From JAZDJP01 sp043803805 (GTDB lineage: Bacteria; Planctomycetota; JAZDJP01): a stretch of 7,010 bases of DNA. The notes below the pieces were generated by a model. The model saw only the letters and a program-made list of their open reading frames with translations, did not search any database and had not been told where the DNA came from. Numbering within the stretch: the stretch's first letter is position 1; each line of letters starts with the position of its first letter. Below are positions 1 through 6,192 of the stretch, piece by piece. A program made the translations under genes and the position numbers. The stretch lies in assembly GCA_043803805.1 (NCBI GenBank), contig JAZDJP010000128.1:1-7010 (forward strand). Direction: 5' to 3'.

Positions 1-36
1 ACGGAGCGGAAGGAGGTGACGGCCGAGGCCGGGTAG
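1..36 (+). CDS. possible C-terminal end of an upstream gene (partial)
   Basis: Reading frame 1 gives TERKEVTAEAG followed by a TAG stop at 34-36. The composition (Glu, Lys, Ala) fits a hydrophilic protein tail, but eleven residues are too few to identify a family or to prove coding. The same bases contain AAGGAGGTGA (10-19), a full-length complement to the usual 16S 3' end, but no start codon follows at a useful distance, so it is not read here as a ribosome binding site. Confidence 0.3.
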   Translation, partial: TERKEVTAEAG

Positions 37-57
37 AATCACGTTTTTTTTCGCGCG

Positions 58-75
58 CCGCCCCCATGGGGGCGG
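58..75. repeat. 18-bp perfect GC palindrome next to a T8 tract
   Basis: CCGCCCCCATGGGGGCGG is a perfect palindrome centred between 66 and 67, preceded by eight T residues at 44-51 and a short CG-alternating stretch. It sits just after the possible stop codon at 34-36. As RNA it could fold into a strong hairpin, so a role in 3'-end formation of the upstream gene is possible. The T tract lies before the hairpin on the plus strand and would be an A tract after it on the minus strand, so it is not a canonical intrinsic terminator in either direction. Confidence 0.5.
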
Positions 76-273
76 GGAGGGAAGGAATGCCAGACCGAGG
101 ACTACCTCATATGAAAGTGCGAAAGAATCCTTGCGCTACCCCTGTAACTTTTTTCATAGCGTAATGGAGTAGATAATATGCATTCACGTATGGGAGCCAG
201 TATCAAACGACGTTTGAACGCCACCACTCCACGGAATCCACCTTCACGCATCCGGCATCCTCCCGAAGGGCCA

Positions 274-303
274 ACGGGGTCAGACATTAATTTAATTAAA
301 CTT
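274..303. repeat. AT-rich motif with GGGGTCAGACATTAA core
   Basis: A GGGGTCAGACATTAA block (276-290) runs directly into an AT-only stretch containing the palindrome TTAATTAA, inside much more GC-rich sequence. From memory, closely similar GGGGTCAGACAT-plus-AT-rich strings recur in intergenic regions of many bacterial genomes, often near REP-associated (Y1) transposases. No such transposase is visible here, so this may be a solitary remnant. The link rests on recall, not on a search. Confidence 0.35.
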
Positions 304-636
304 AGCAAGAAGACGAAAAGCGATGACAAGGCGACAGACAAAACAAGGTGACGTGCGGCCCGGCCGGGCGACCGGTTGGGTTGCCGCCGGGGCACGCCTC
401 CGCGGAACGTCCGCCCCGGACATCCTGTCCGTGACGGACTCTAAAAGCCGCGCCTCTCGCCATCCAGGCTTCGGCGCGTCTTTAAGGTCCGCTACGGCGC
501 ACCCCGGCGTCTCTTGGCCGGGCGTTTGGGTGTTGGGATTGTGCGCCTGCCTGATTGCCTTCGGAACGGCCAACGCCACAAGCATGGCGATGGTATCCAC
601 CGCGCGACGAAATGGCAACGTCCAGATGTTTGGCAT
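292..636 (-). CDS. hypothetical small protein, possibly a relic
   Basis: This is a 114-residue minus-strand frame starting MPNIWTLPFRRAVDTIAML. An AAGGGGA Shine-Dalgarno-like string sits five bases before the ATG. The best evidence for coding is that its start region, including about 35 bases of leader, is repeated in diverged form at 819-872. Over the twelve best-aligned codons the two copies differ at nine third positions, two first positions and no second position. The start has a hydrophobic patch (residues 16-25, IAMLVALAVP), while the rest is rich in Pro, Arg and Ala and looks unstructured. No family is recognised. It could be a decayed gene whose C-terminal part is no longer authentic. 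There is no functional assignment. Confidence 0.25.
   Translation of the reverse strand: MPNIWTLPFRRAVDTIAMLVALAVPKAIRQAHNPNTQTPGQETPGCAVADLKDAPKPGWREARLLESVTDRMSGADVPRRRAPAATQPVARPGRTSPCFVCRLVIAFRLLAKFN
409..439. repeat. tandem twin mini-hairpins
   Basis: Two 13-base hairpin units, each with arms GTCCG and CGGAC and a 3-base loop, stand at 409-421 and 427-439, separated by ATCCT. Because all arms are identical, the middle pair (417-421 with 427-431) and the outer pair (409-413 with 435-439) can also form, so alternative folds are possible. No gene of known type is attached to it. Confidence 0.45.
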
Positions 637-667
637 GGGATTCCCCTTGGAAATTGGAGAAAAGGGC
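580..667 (-). repeat. diverged repeat, copy 2
   Basis: This segment aligns with 817-908 in direct orientation with a 3-base gap. On the minus strand it covers a leader, an ATG at 636 and the first 19 codons of the small reading frame annotated at 292-636. Shared landmarks are a CCCTTT...CC.ATTTCC leader, CCATGCC at the start, and codons for RRAV, D/E, T, I. Confidence 0.5.
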
Positions 668-816
668 GGAATTGTAACAGGGGGAGAGTTCGCCGCAACA
701 CTGGCCGGCGCAGGAGGTTGGTTTTGTGAAAGGGCTCGTCACGTTCGGGCATGAGCCGTTTCACGGCGGATGGCGCGCCTGATGCCCGGCACCGGGCGAG
801 TTCGTAATCTTGGGTG

Positions 817-908
817 AAGAGGATGGTGATCGTTTCCACGGCCCGGCGGATAGGATGGGGCCAGGACGGCATGGGCACCTCGAATGGGAAATGGGTGGAA
901 AGGGTTCG
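817..908 (-). repeat. diverged repeat, copy 1
   Basis: This is the partner of the repeat at 580-667. On the minus strand it encodes MPSWPHPIRRAVETITILF from an ATG at 872, with GAGGTG four bases before the start (three bases, CCC, intervene). The frame continues open to a stop at 492-494, overlapping copy 2 in another frame, so a tandem duplication followed by decay of one or both copies is a reasonable reading. Confidence 0.45.
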
Positions 909-1089
909 CGATTGTAAGGGAGAATCGGAATCGCACAAGGACACGGTGGCTGAGACACATCGCCGCTAACATAATTTCCCCAAATTAACATGTCAATCTG
1001 CCGAAATCCCTGCGGAACATCAAAAAGGACACGGGGATACGTGTGGAAACAAATTTTCGAAGCCTCCGGAACCTGGAACTTCCGACCAT

Positions 1090-1151
1090 GTTTTATACAG
1101 TTCCTCCCCGCCTGTCGGTTTCTCCGACAGGATTTTCACCTCCGATAAAAC
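1090..1151 (+). promoter_or_regulatory. nested inverted repeat before the operon
   Basis: An inner hairpin has an 8-bp perfect stem CCTGTCGG/CCGACAGG (1111-1118 and 1124-1131) and a TTTCT loop, followed by ATTTTC. Outer arms GTTTTAT (1090-1096) and ATAAAAC (1145-1151) can close it. On the plus strand this could end a transcript from the left spacer, though four T residues make a weak terminator. It could also be a structured leader if transcription of the operon starts further upstream. No known riboswitch class is recognised. Confidence 0.4.
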
Positions 1152-1209
1152 AAGTCAATTCGAGTCGCCGCTTCTCTTTACACGTCAAATAGTTGCAAAC
1201 CGCGAATAT

Positions 1210-1238
1210 TTGCGCCACGGCACGATTTTTGTTAGACT
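1210..1238 (+). promoter_or_regulatory. weak candidate sigma-70-type promoter
   Basis: TTGCGC (1210-1215) and TAGACT (1233-1238) stand 17 bases apart, giving 3/6 and 4/6 matches to the -35 and -10 consensus. Transcription would start near 1245, which would make the ATG at 1247 almost leaderless and would favour the ATG at 1268. The match is weak and could be chance. Confidence 0.25.
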
Positions 1239-1246
1239 CTTCCGTG

Positions 1247-2089
1247 ATGAAAGGCGTTACTACTTCCATGGACGGGCTCCTGCGACAAACTCTCGGGGCG
1301 GCGCGACGACGGCTGTTCCTGCAGGATTTCCTGCGGGCCGGGGCGGTGGCGCTCGCGGCGGCCGGCATGGTGCTTGTCGCCGCGACGACAGCCGCCCGCT
1401 ACCGGGCCATCCCGCACTTCGCCGAACTCCTGGCCGGCCTGCCGATTGCGGCAACCCTTGCCGCGGCGGGATGGTGCCTGTCGCGTCCACGTCCTCTGGC
1501 CGGCACCGCCCATCGGCTCGACACCGCCCTGTCCCTCGACGCACGGATCCTCACCGCGATCGAATTCGCCGGCACGACCCACCCCATGGCGCCGGTCCTC
1601 GCCGAGCAAACCCGGATGCGTCTCGAAAATGTCAATCTCCGAAAAACCCTCCCTCTGGAGATGCCGCGCGAGGCCCTCTGGCTGGCGGGGGTGATTTTCC
1701 TCGGGCTGGTGGTCGCCATCCTGCCGGATGCGGGAACGCCGGCCCGCCCGGCGGCGGCATCCAGCGGCCGCGACGGCCCGGGGACCGGCGCCTCGCGGGA
1801 AAACCCGATCTCCCCGGCGGCCGCGACAACGACACCCCTCCGCCCCGCCACGGCGACCGAGTCCCGCGGCGTTGCTGCGCCGGCGGACATCCGCCCTGTC
1901 CCCGCGGGAATGATCCTGACGACCGGGAAAACCCCGGACGGGACGGTCGCCGTCCCCGCCGACGAAGCCCCGGATGCCACGGCTCCGGCCGGCACCGGCC
2001 CCTCCGACGTCTGGAACGACGACACGATTCCCCCGGAATACCGCGAGATTGTGAAACGCTACTTTTCTCACCGCGAAAAAATGCCATAA
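1247..2089 (+). CDS. three-helix membrane protein with charged C-terminal tail
   Basis: Counting from the ATG at 1247 (280 residues), two N-terminal membrane helices lie at about 31-50 and 60-79 and a third at about 143-161. A cytosolic-type stretch between them, AHRLDTALSLDARILTAIEF (88-107), resembles the region after the first helices in DUF4175-like proteins. A long Ala/Pro/Thr/Gly-rich linker (162-255) follows, ending in IPPEYREIVKRYF (261-273). I associate that tail with membrane proteins in Planctomycetota-type MoxR/DUF58 gene clusters; this is recall and no such partner is in the window. The start is uncertain: 1247 has no ribosome binding site, whereas the in-frame ATG at 1268 has AAAGG 13 bases upstream and would give 273 residues; a TTG at 1193 is unlikely. 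It is probably the first gene of the operon. Its biochemical function is unknown. Confidence 0.75.
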   Translation: MKGVTTSMDGLLRQTLGAARRRLFLQDFLRAGAVALAAAGMVLVAATTAARYRAIPHFAELLAGLPIAATLAAAGWCLSRPRPLAGTAHRLDTALSLDARILTAIEFAGTTHPMAPVLAEQTRMRLENVNLRKTLPLEMPREALWLAGVIFLGLVVAILPDAGTPARPAAASSGRDGPGTGASRENPISPAAATTTPLRPATATESRGVAAPADIRPVPAGMILTTGKTPDGTVAVPADEAPDATAPAGTGPSDVWNDDTIPPEYREIVKRYFSHREKMP

Positions 2090-2105
2090 TGAAACCCTGA
2101 CCCCC

Positions 2106-2113
2106 AAAGGAGG
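2106..2113 (+). promoter_or_regulatory. strong ribosome binding site AAAGGAGG
   Basis: AAAGGAGG lies five bases before the ATG at 2119. It is the strongest translation signal in the operon, so the secreted toroid protein is probably its most heavily translated product. It fixes the start of that gene. Confidence 0.85.
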
Positions 2114-2118
2114 AAGTC

Positions 2119-3303
2119 ATGAATCCCATCGCGAAATTCATCGCCGTGATGTTTGTCCTCGTGCTGACGGGAGGCCCCGCCGCGCTGGCCGCGGAAAACA
2201 CCCCTGCCGACGCACCCGCCGCGGGAGCGGATTGGAAAAACACCGCCCGGCAGGTGGTGGACCGGACGGTGGCCTGGTACGAAAAGAACCAGATCCCCGA
2301 AGGCGCCTGGGGCAAGCCCCCCTTTCACCTCGGCGTCACGTGTCTGGCGGTGAAGGGCCTTGTCACGACAAAGGGGCTGAAACGCGACAACCCCATGATC
2401 GCGAAAGCGGTGGAGTTCATCCTGAAGAACGTCCAACCCGAGGGATCCATCATGGTGAAGGGGCAGGGCCTGGCCAACTACAACACCTCGGTCGCGGTGA
2501 TGGCGCTGGCCGCCCTCAACGACCCCGCCCTGGCCGGCGTGGTGGAGAAATCGCGGAAGTTCCTCGTCGGGTTCCAGCGGTCCGAGGAGAACGGTTATGC
2601 CCCGAAGGACTATAAGAGTTACGGCGGGATCGGCTACAGCGATAACAGCGGCAATGCCGACCTGACCAACCTCGAGTTTGCGCTCTCCGCCCTTCAGGAA
2701 TCGAACCTCCCGGCCGACAGCCCCGTGTGGAAACGCGCGGCGATGTTCCTGTCCCGCTGCCAGGGACGCACCGAGTCGAACGACCTCGTGACGCTGGTCG
2801 AGGACAAGACGTCCGGCGTCGCCAACGACGGCGGATTCGGCTACTCCCCCGGTGTGAGCAAGGCAGGGAAGGAAAAACTCGCCGACGGGCGGATGGCCCC
2901 GAAATCCTACGCCTCCATGACCTATGCGGGACTCAAAAGTTTCATCTACGCGAAGGTGGACAGGAAGGACCCGCGCGTCCAAGCCGCCTACGCCTGGATC
3001 CAATCCCATTATTCCCTCGACGAAAACATCGGGATGCGCACGGCCGAGAAACCAAATCTGGGGAAACAGGGCCTGTATTACTACTACCACACCTTCGCCA
3101 AGGCCCTTCAGGCGTATGGAGAGCCGGAGATCAAGACCACGGACGGTCCGGCGAGGAACTGGCGGAAGGACCTCGTCGAAAAACTCGCATCGCTCCAGAA
3201 GCCGGATGGATTCTGGGTGAACGACGAAGACCGATGGGGCGAGAGCGATCCGGCCCTCGCGTCGGCCTATGTCCTGATTGCTCTGGGCGTGTGTCTGGAA
3301 TAG
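2119..3303 (+). CDS. secreted alpha/alpha-toroid repeat protein
   Basis: This 394-residue protein has a signal peptide (1-25, hydrophobic core at 6-24, likely cleavage after ALA). The mature part is a run of helical repeats of the prenyltransferase/squalene-oxidase type. Visible repeat cores include IPEGAWG (59-65), VQPEGSI (105-111), NADLTNLEFALSAL (179-192), NDGGFGYSP (236-244), SYASMTYAGLKSF (263-275), QGLYYYYHTFAKAL (317-330) and LQKPDGFWVN (359-368). The DxDD acid motif of class II cyclases and the zinc ligands expected of protein prenyltransferases are not evident, so it is more likely a binding or scaffold toroid outside the cytoplasm than a terpene cyclase. I recall proteins of this shape as common in Planctomycetota-like genomes. 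It sits 29 nt after the membrane protein and 6 nt before the upstream start of the TonB gene, which suggests co-expression. The family call is firm; the role is open. Confidence 0.88.
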   Translation: MNPIAKFIAVMFVLVLTGGPAALAAENTPADAPAAGADWKNTARQVVDRTVAWYEKNQIPEGAWGKPPFHLGVTCLAVKGLVTTKGLKRDNPMIAKAVEFILKNVQPEGSIMVKGQGLANYNTSVAVMALAALNDPALAGVVEKSRKFLVGFQRSEENGYAPKDYKSYGGIGYSDNSGNADLTNLEFALSALQESNLPADSPVWKRAAMFLSRCQGRTESNDLVTLVEDKTSGVANDGGFGYSPGVSKAGKEKLADGRMAPKSYASMTYAGLKSFIYAKVDRKDPRVQAAYAWIQSHYSLDENIGMRTAEKPNLGKQGLYYYYHTFAKALQAYGEPEIKTTDGPARNWRKDLVEKLASLQKPDGFWVNDEDRWGESDPALASAYVLIALGVCLE

Positions 3304-3309
3304 AAAACG

Positions 3310-3987
3310 ATGTCCCGGAACACCGGGATTGAACGTAGTCATTATGCCATGATTCGACCGGGTTATCTCCTGACGTCGGCGCTGGTCCACGGCGGGGTCC
3401 TCGCCGGATTCGTGGCCTTCGGAGCGCTCACGCTTTCCCAACCGGGCCTGCGCGGCGATGACGGGACGCTTGTCCCCATCCGGTTCGCGCCCGTGGAGAC
3501 CGCGCAGGAGGAGACGCTCGCGGAAACCCCGCGGCCGGCGTTCGCCGTCCCGGAAACGGAGATCATCGAGGCGGAACTGGATATCCCCCGGGAACAATTC
3601 AAAACCGAACACCCCCCGACGACCGCCACTCCCGTCCCTCCGGAGGCGGTGACCCCCTGCCTGACCTGCGGGGTTTCCCTGCCGCGGGGGGCGTCCTGGC
3701 GTGAAACTCTGGAATCCCTCAACAATCCCAAACCCGGCTATCCCGCAACGTCCCGGCGGCGCGGGGAGGAGGGGACGGTCGTAGTCCTCGTCAGCGTGGA
3801 GAGATCCCGCGCCGCCGCCACCCTCCGGGCCGTCCGCGTCGCCGTCAAACAATCGTCCGGCCACCCCCTTCTCGATCGGGAGGCGTCCGCGACCCTCGGC
3901 CGGTGGCGCTACCCGCGGAGCATGGCGGGACTCCGCGTCGAGATCCCGGTCACGTTCCGCCTGGAAAACACCCCCGTCCTCCCATGA
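3310..3987 (+). CDS. TonB-family energy transducer
   Basis: This inner-membrane-anchored periplasmic protein would pass proton-motive energy from an ExbB/ExbD pair to outer-membrane transporters. In the 225-residue reading, one N-terminal helix (about 19-40) carries SALVH, reproducing the Ser-x3-His spacing of TonB (S16/H20 in E. coli) that is needed for coupling to ExbB/ExbD. A Pro/Glu/Thr-rich linker (about 60-115) follows. The TonB C-terminal fold covers about 138-218: YP at 144-145, a GTVVVLVSV strand, HPLLDREASATLGRWRYP, then the VEIPVTFRL strand. A CLTC cysteine pair (117-120) in the linker is unusual. No clear ribosome binding site precedes 3310 or the in-frame ATG at 3349 (residue 14, MIRPGYLL), and the later start would give a more typical short N-terminus. 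Its stop overlaps the next start. No exbB, exbD or receptor gene is in the window. Confidence 0.85.
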   Translation: MSRNTGIERSHYAMIRPGYLLTSALVHGGVLAGFVAFGALTLSQPGLRGDDGTLVPIRFAPVETAQEETLAETPRPAFAVPETEIIEAELDIPREQFKTEHPPTTATPVPPEAVTPCLTCGVSLPRGASWRETLESLNNPKPGYPATSRRRGEEGTVVVLVSVERSRAAATLRAVRVAVKQSSGHPLLDREASATLGRWRYPRSMAGLRVEIPVTFRLENTPVLP

Positions 3988-4775
3988 CCGCCCCCCGTAC
4001 CACACGACATCCGTCCCCCGCGCTTTCCGGACGCTCCCGCGTGTGGTGGAACGTGATTCTGGGCCTCACCGCGCCCCTGGGACTCATCGCGATGTTGCAG
4101 GCGTTCAAGACCGCCGGATTCCGGCCGGCGCCGCGGCCTCTGTTTCTCTTCATCGCCGCCCTCGAGGCCCTGGCGGTGACGATTCACACCCCCCTTCTTC
4201 TGGCCGCCCTCCGAAACCAGGGACGCCGGCACGAACGCCTCATCATCCTGGGGATCCGCGAAACTCTGTTCTTCGCGGGATGGATCGGCGTCGCGCTCAT
4301 CGCCGGAGTGGTGTTCGGCGGTCGCGGGGAATTCCGCGGATTCCTGCTCGCCCAGCCGGTCCTGGTCGGATTCGCCGCGATCCTCACCGGCATGTTCGCG
4401 CTGGCCGCGGGAACGGGATTGGCCTCCGCGGCGGCGCAACTGGCCGCCACCACCCTCGGATTCGCCATGCTCGGGATCCTGTTCTACGCGAACCCGGCCA
4501 TTCAGAGTGTTCCGACGGAGGCGGCGCGCGAATCCCTCATCCGTCTGGCGATCCACGCCAACCCCGTCGCGGCGCTTTCCGGACCCGTCTTCGAATACGA
4601 TCTCCTCCGCGCCCCGCGGATGTACGACATTTCCGTCATCGGCTCGTATTACCGGTTCGCCTATCCGGCCTGGGGAACGCTCCTGGCCGAATATCTCGCG
4701 GCGGGAACCGCCCTCGTCGCGGCCGGGGCGGCGCTCGAGAGGCTCCGCCGGCCGGCGGCCCGGACGACCCCGTAA
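3984..4775 (+). CDS. six-helix membrane protein, ABC-2 permease-like
   Basis: This is a 263-residue polytopic protein. Predicted helices lie at about 20-41, 52-76, 88-112, 118-145, 150-171 and 230-251, with a positively charged N-terminus and an Arg-rich C-terminal tail. A large loop between helices 5 and 6 holds HANPVAALSG (191-200); an NP...AL motif before the last helix is common in ABC-2 type permeases. No nucleotide-binding subunit is nearby, so transport is an inference and a non-transport membrane role is possible. The start is set by the ATGA overlap with the TonB gene stop and has no ribosome binding site, indicating translational coupling. An in-frame upstream extension to 3903 overlaps the TonB domain and is less likely. 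Confidence 0.72.
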   Translation: MTAPRTTRHPSPALSGRSRVWWNVILGLTAPLGLIAMLQAFKTAGFRPAPRPLFLFIAALEALAVTIHTPLLLAALRNQGRRHERLIILGIRETLFFAGWIGVALIAGVVFGGRGEFRGFLLAQPVLVGFAAILTGMFALAAGTGLASAAAQLAATTLGFAMLGILFYANPAIQSVPTEAARESLIRLAIHANPVAALSGPVFEYDLLRAPRMYDISVIGSYYRFAYPAWGTLLAEYLAAGTALVAAGAALERLRRPAARTTP

Positions 4776-4780
4776 TCCGC

Positions 4781-4788
4781 AGGGAGGA
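4781..4788 (+). promoter_or_regulatory. ribosome binding site AGGGAGGA
   Basis: AGGGAGGA stands five bases before the ATG at 4794 and only five bases after the stop of the preceding membrane protein. It decides the start of the inositol gene and gives it independent translation within the operon. Confidence 0.8.
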
Positions 4789-4793
4789 TCTCC

Positions 4794-6020
4794 ATGGCGA
4801 AAACCGGCGTGTGGATCATCGGACTCCAGGGCTCCGTCGCCACCTGCGTCCAGGTCGGCGCCCACGCGGTGCGGCGCGGCCTCGTTCCCCCAACGGGACT
4901 TCTCACCGAGGAACTCGTTGCGGCGGGCATTCCCGTCCCGGCGCTCTCCGACCTCGTGTTCGGCGGGTGCGACATCCGCGCAAGCAATCCCTGGGCCAAC
5001 GCGGTCGAGTTCAACCGCAAAAATCGAACCTTCACGCCGGAGATTCTCGACAGTGTGCGGAGCGATCTGAAACTTGACCCCGAGGACGCCGTGGCGGGCT
5101 CTGCCGCGAACTGCGGGGCCGTCATCCGCGGGATGGCGGACCGGAAACTGCCCGCGGAGGCCTCCGCCGCGAACGCCATCGCCCGCATCCAGGGGGAACT
5201 CCGGGGCTTTCAGAAACGCCACGACCTGGAGACGGTGGTGGTCGTCAATCTCGCCTCGACCGAGCCGTACCGGGAACTCCCTGCGGCCGCGAATTCCCTT
5301 CCGGCCCTCCGGAAACTCATCGGCCGGCGCGGGAAATGCCCCCTCCCGGCCAGCGTCCTCTACGCCTGGGCGGCGCTCGACGCCGGATTCCCTTTTATCA
5401 ATTTCACCCCGTCGCCCGGCTCCAGCCTCCCGGCGCTCGAGGCCCTGGCGATCGCCCGCAAGGTCCCTCACATGGGCAAGGACGGCAAGACGGGCGAAAC
5501 CCTCATGAAAACGGTCCTCGCGCCGATGTTCGTCGCCCGACGGTTCAAGGTCCTCTCGTGGGAGGGCTACAACATGCTGGGCAACCGGGACGGGGAGGTG
5601 CTGAACGACCCGGCCAGCCACGAGGCCAAGGCCCGGGACAAGGATGACGTCCTGAAGGGCGTTCTGAACGACCCGGACACACACACCCGGGTCCGGATTG
5701 ACTACGTTCCGTCCCTGGACGACTGGAAGACCGCCTGGGACTTCATCCACTACCGCGGATTCCTCGATGTCCCGATGAGCGTTCAATTCATATGGCAGGG
5801 ATGCGATTCCATTCTCGCGGCGCCGCTGGTGCTGGACCTCGTCCGCTTCGCGACCCTCGCCCGCCGCCGGGGGGAATCCGGCGCGATGACCCACCTCGCC
5901 TGCTACTTCAAAAAACCGTTCGGGACGGATGTTCACGACTTTTTCAAGCAGTACGGCATGCTGGAAGGATACTGCGCGAAACTCAAAACGACCGCAGGGG
6001 CCGGATCGCGAAGAAAATAG
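4794..6020 (+). CDS. ino1: inositol-3-phosphate synthase
   Basis: This enzyme converts glucose 6-phosphate to 1L-myo-inositol 1-phosphate (inositol 3-phosphate) using NAD as an internally recycled cofactor in the cytoplasm, the entry step to inositol lipids and inositol-based solutes. The 408-residue length suits a prokaryotic family member. Visible family marks in order are a glycine-rich NAD loop VWIIGLQGSVAT (6-17), VNLASTEP (151-158), FINFTPSPGSSLPALEALA (201-219), the lysine-bearing core GKDGKTGETLMKTVLAPMF (228-246), NMLGNRDGEVLNDP (260-273), KDDVLKGVL (283-291) and DYVPSLDDWKTAWDFI (303-318). Nothing essential appears missing. It follows the membrane protein by 18 nt with its own ribosome binding site, so it is likely the last gene of the operon. 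What the cell makes from the inositol is not shown here: no phosphatase or CDP-alcohol transferase is in the window. Confidence 0.93.
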   Translation: MAKTGVWIIGLQGSVATCVQVGAHAVRRGLVPPTGLLTEELVAAGIPVPALSDLVFGGCDIRASNPWANAVEFNRKNRTFTPEILDSVRSDLKLDPEDAVAGSAANCGAVIRGMADRKLPAEASAANAIARIQGELRGFQKRHDLETVVVVNLASTEPYRELPAAANSLPALRKLIGRRGKCPLPASVLYAWAALDAGFPFINFTPSPGSSLPALEALAIARKVPHMGKDGKTGETLMKTVLAPMFVARRFKVLSWEGYNMLGNRDGEVLNDPASHEAKARDKDDVLKGVLNDPDTHTRVRIDYVPSLDDWKTAWDFIHYRGFLDVPMSVQFIWQGCDSILAAPLVLDLVRFATLARRRGESGAMTHLACYFKKPFGTDVHDFFKQYGMLEGYCAKLKTTAGAGSRRK

Positions 6021-6192
6021 GCATTGCACCCGCCGACCGTGCATGGGAAACGACAAACACTGGCCTCCGGTGGCGACTCGGGGAACAGTTCACCGGGACG
6101 CGCCTCGTTTTTGAGGATTCGTCGGGGCAGTTGACGTTTCTTCAACCCCCCTGACACGCCGCCGGAGGGCGCGCGGGCGGGCCGGGAATTAA

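Larger units (their letters stand above)
37..1246. other. 1.2-kb spacer without a secure gene
   Basis: No open frame here shows a recognisable protein family, and frames overlap on both strands. Base composition is visibly less GC-rich than in the operon, especially at 100-330 and 960-1250. The stretch holds a palindrome at 58-75, an AT-rich motif at 274-303, twin mini-hairpins at 409-439, a pair of diverged repeats at about 580-667 and 817-908, and a nested inverted repeat at 1090-1151. It looks like an accumulation of small dispersed elements or decayed genes. The best coding hint is on the minus strand (292-636 and the frame beginning at 872). Confidence 0.6.

Noticed and set aside
44..75. 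T8 tract and palindrome as an intrinsic terminator
   Set aside because: The T tract is on the wrong side of the stem for the plus strand and becomes an A tract for the minus strand.
102..287. 61-codon minus-strand frame starting MSDPVGPSGG
   Set aside because: No ribosome binding site or family is visible, and its start lies in the GGGGTCAGACAT motif, which I think is a dispersed repeat. Too weak to list as a gene.
323..754. 143-codon plus-strand frame in the left spacer
   Set aside because: It has no ribosome binding site and no recognised family, and the repeat comparison shows coding-like constraint on the opposite strand instead.
2119..3303. Assignment as squalene-hopene cyclase or protein prenyltransferase
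   Set aside because: The protein is exported, shorter than hopene cyclases, and lacks the DxDD motif; only the repeat fold is shared.
2068..4005. 645-codon open frame on the minus strand opposite the toroid and TonB genes
   Set aside because: It is antisense to two clearly recognised proteins, has Arg/Gly/His-rich low-information sequence, and arises from the high GC of the plus-strand genes.
3909..6056. 715-codon open frame on the minus strand opposite the permease-like and inositol synthase genes
   Set aside because: It is a shadow of ino1 and its neighbour. The plus-strand frames carry all recognisable motifs and ribosome binding sites.
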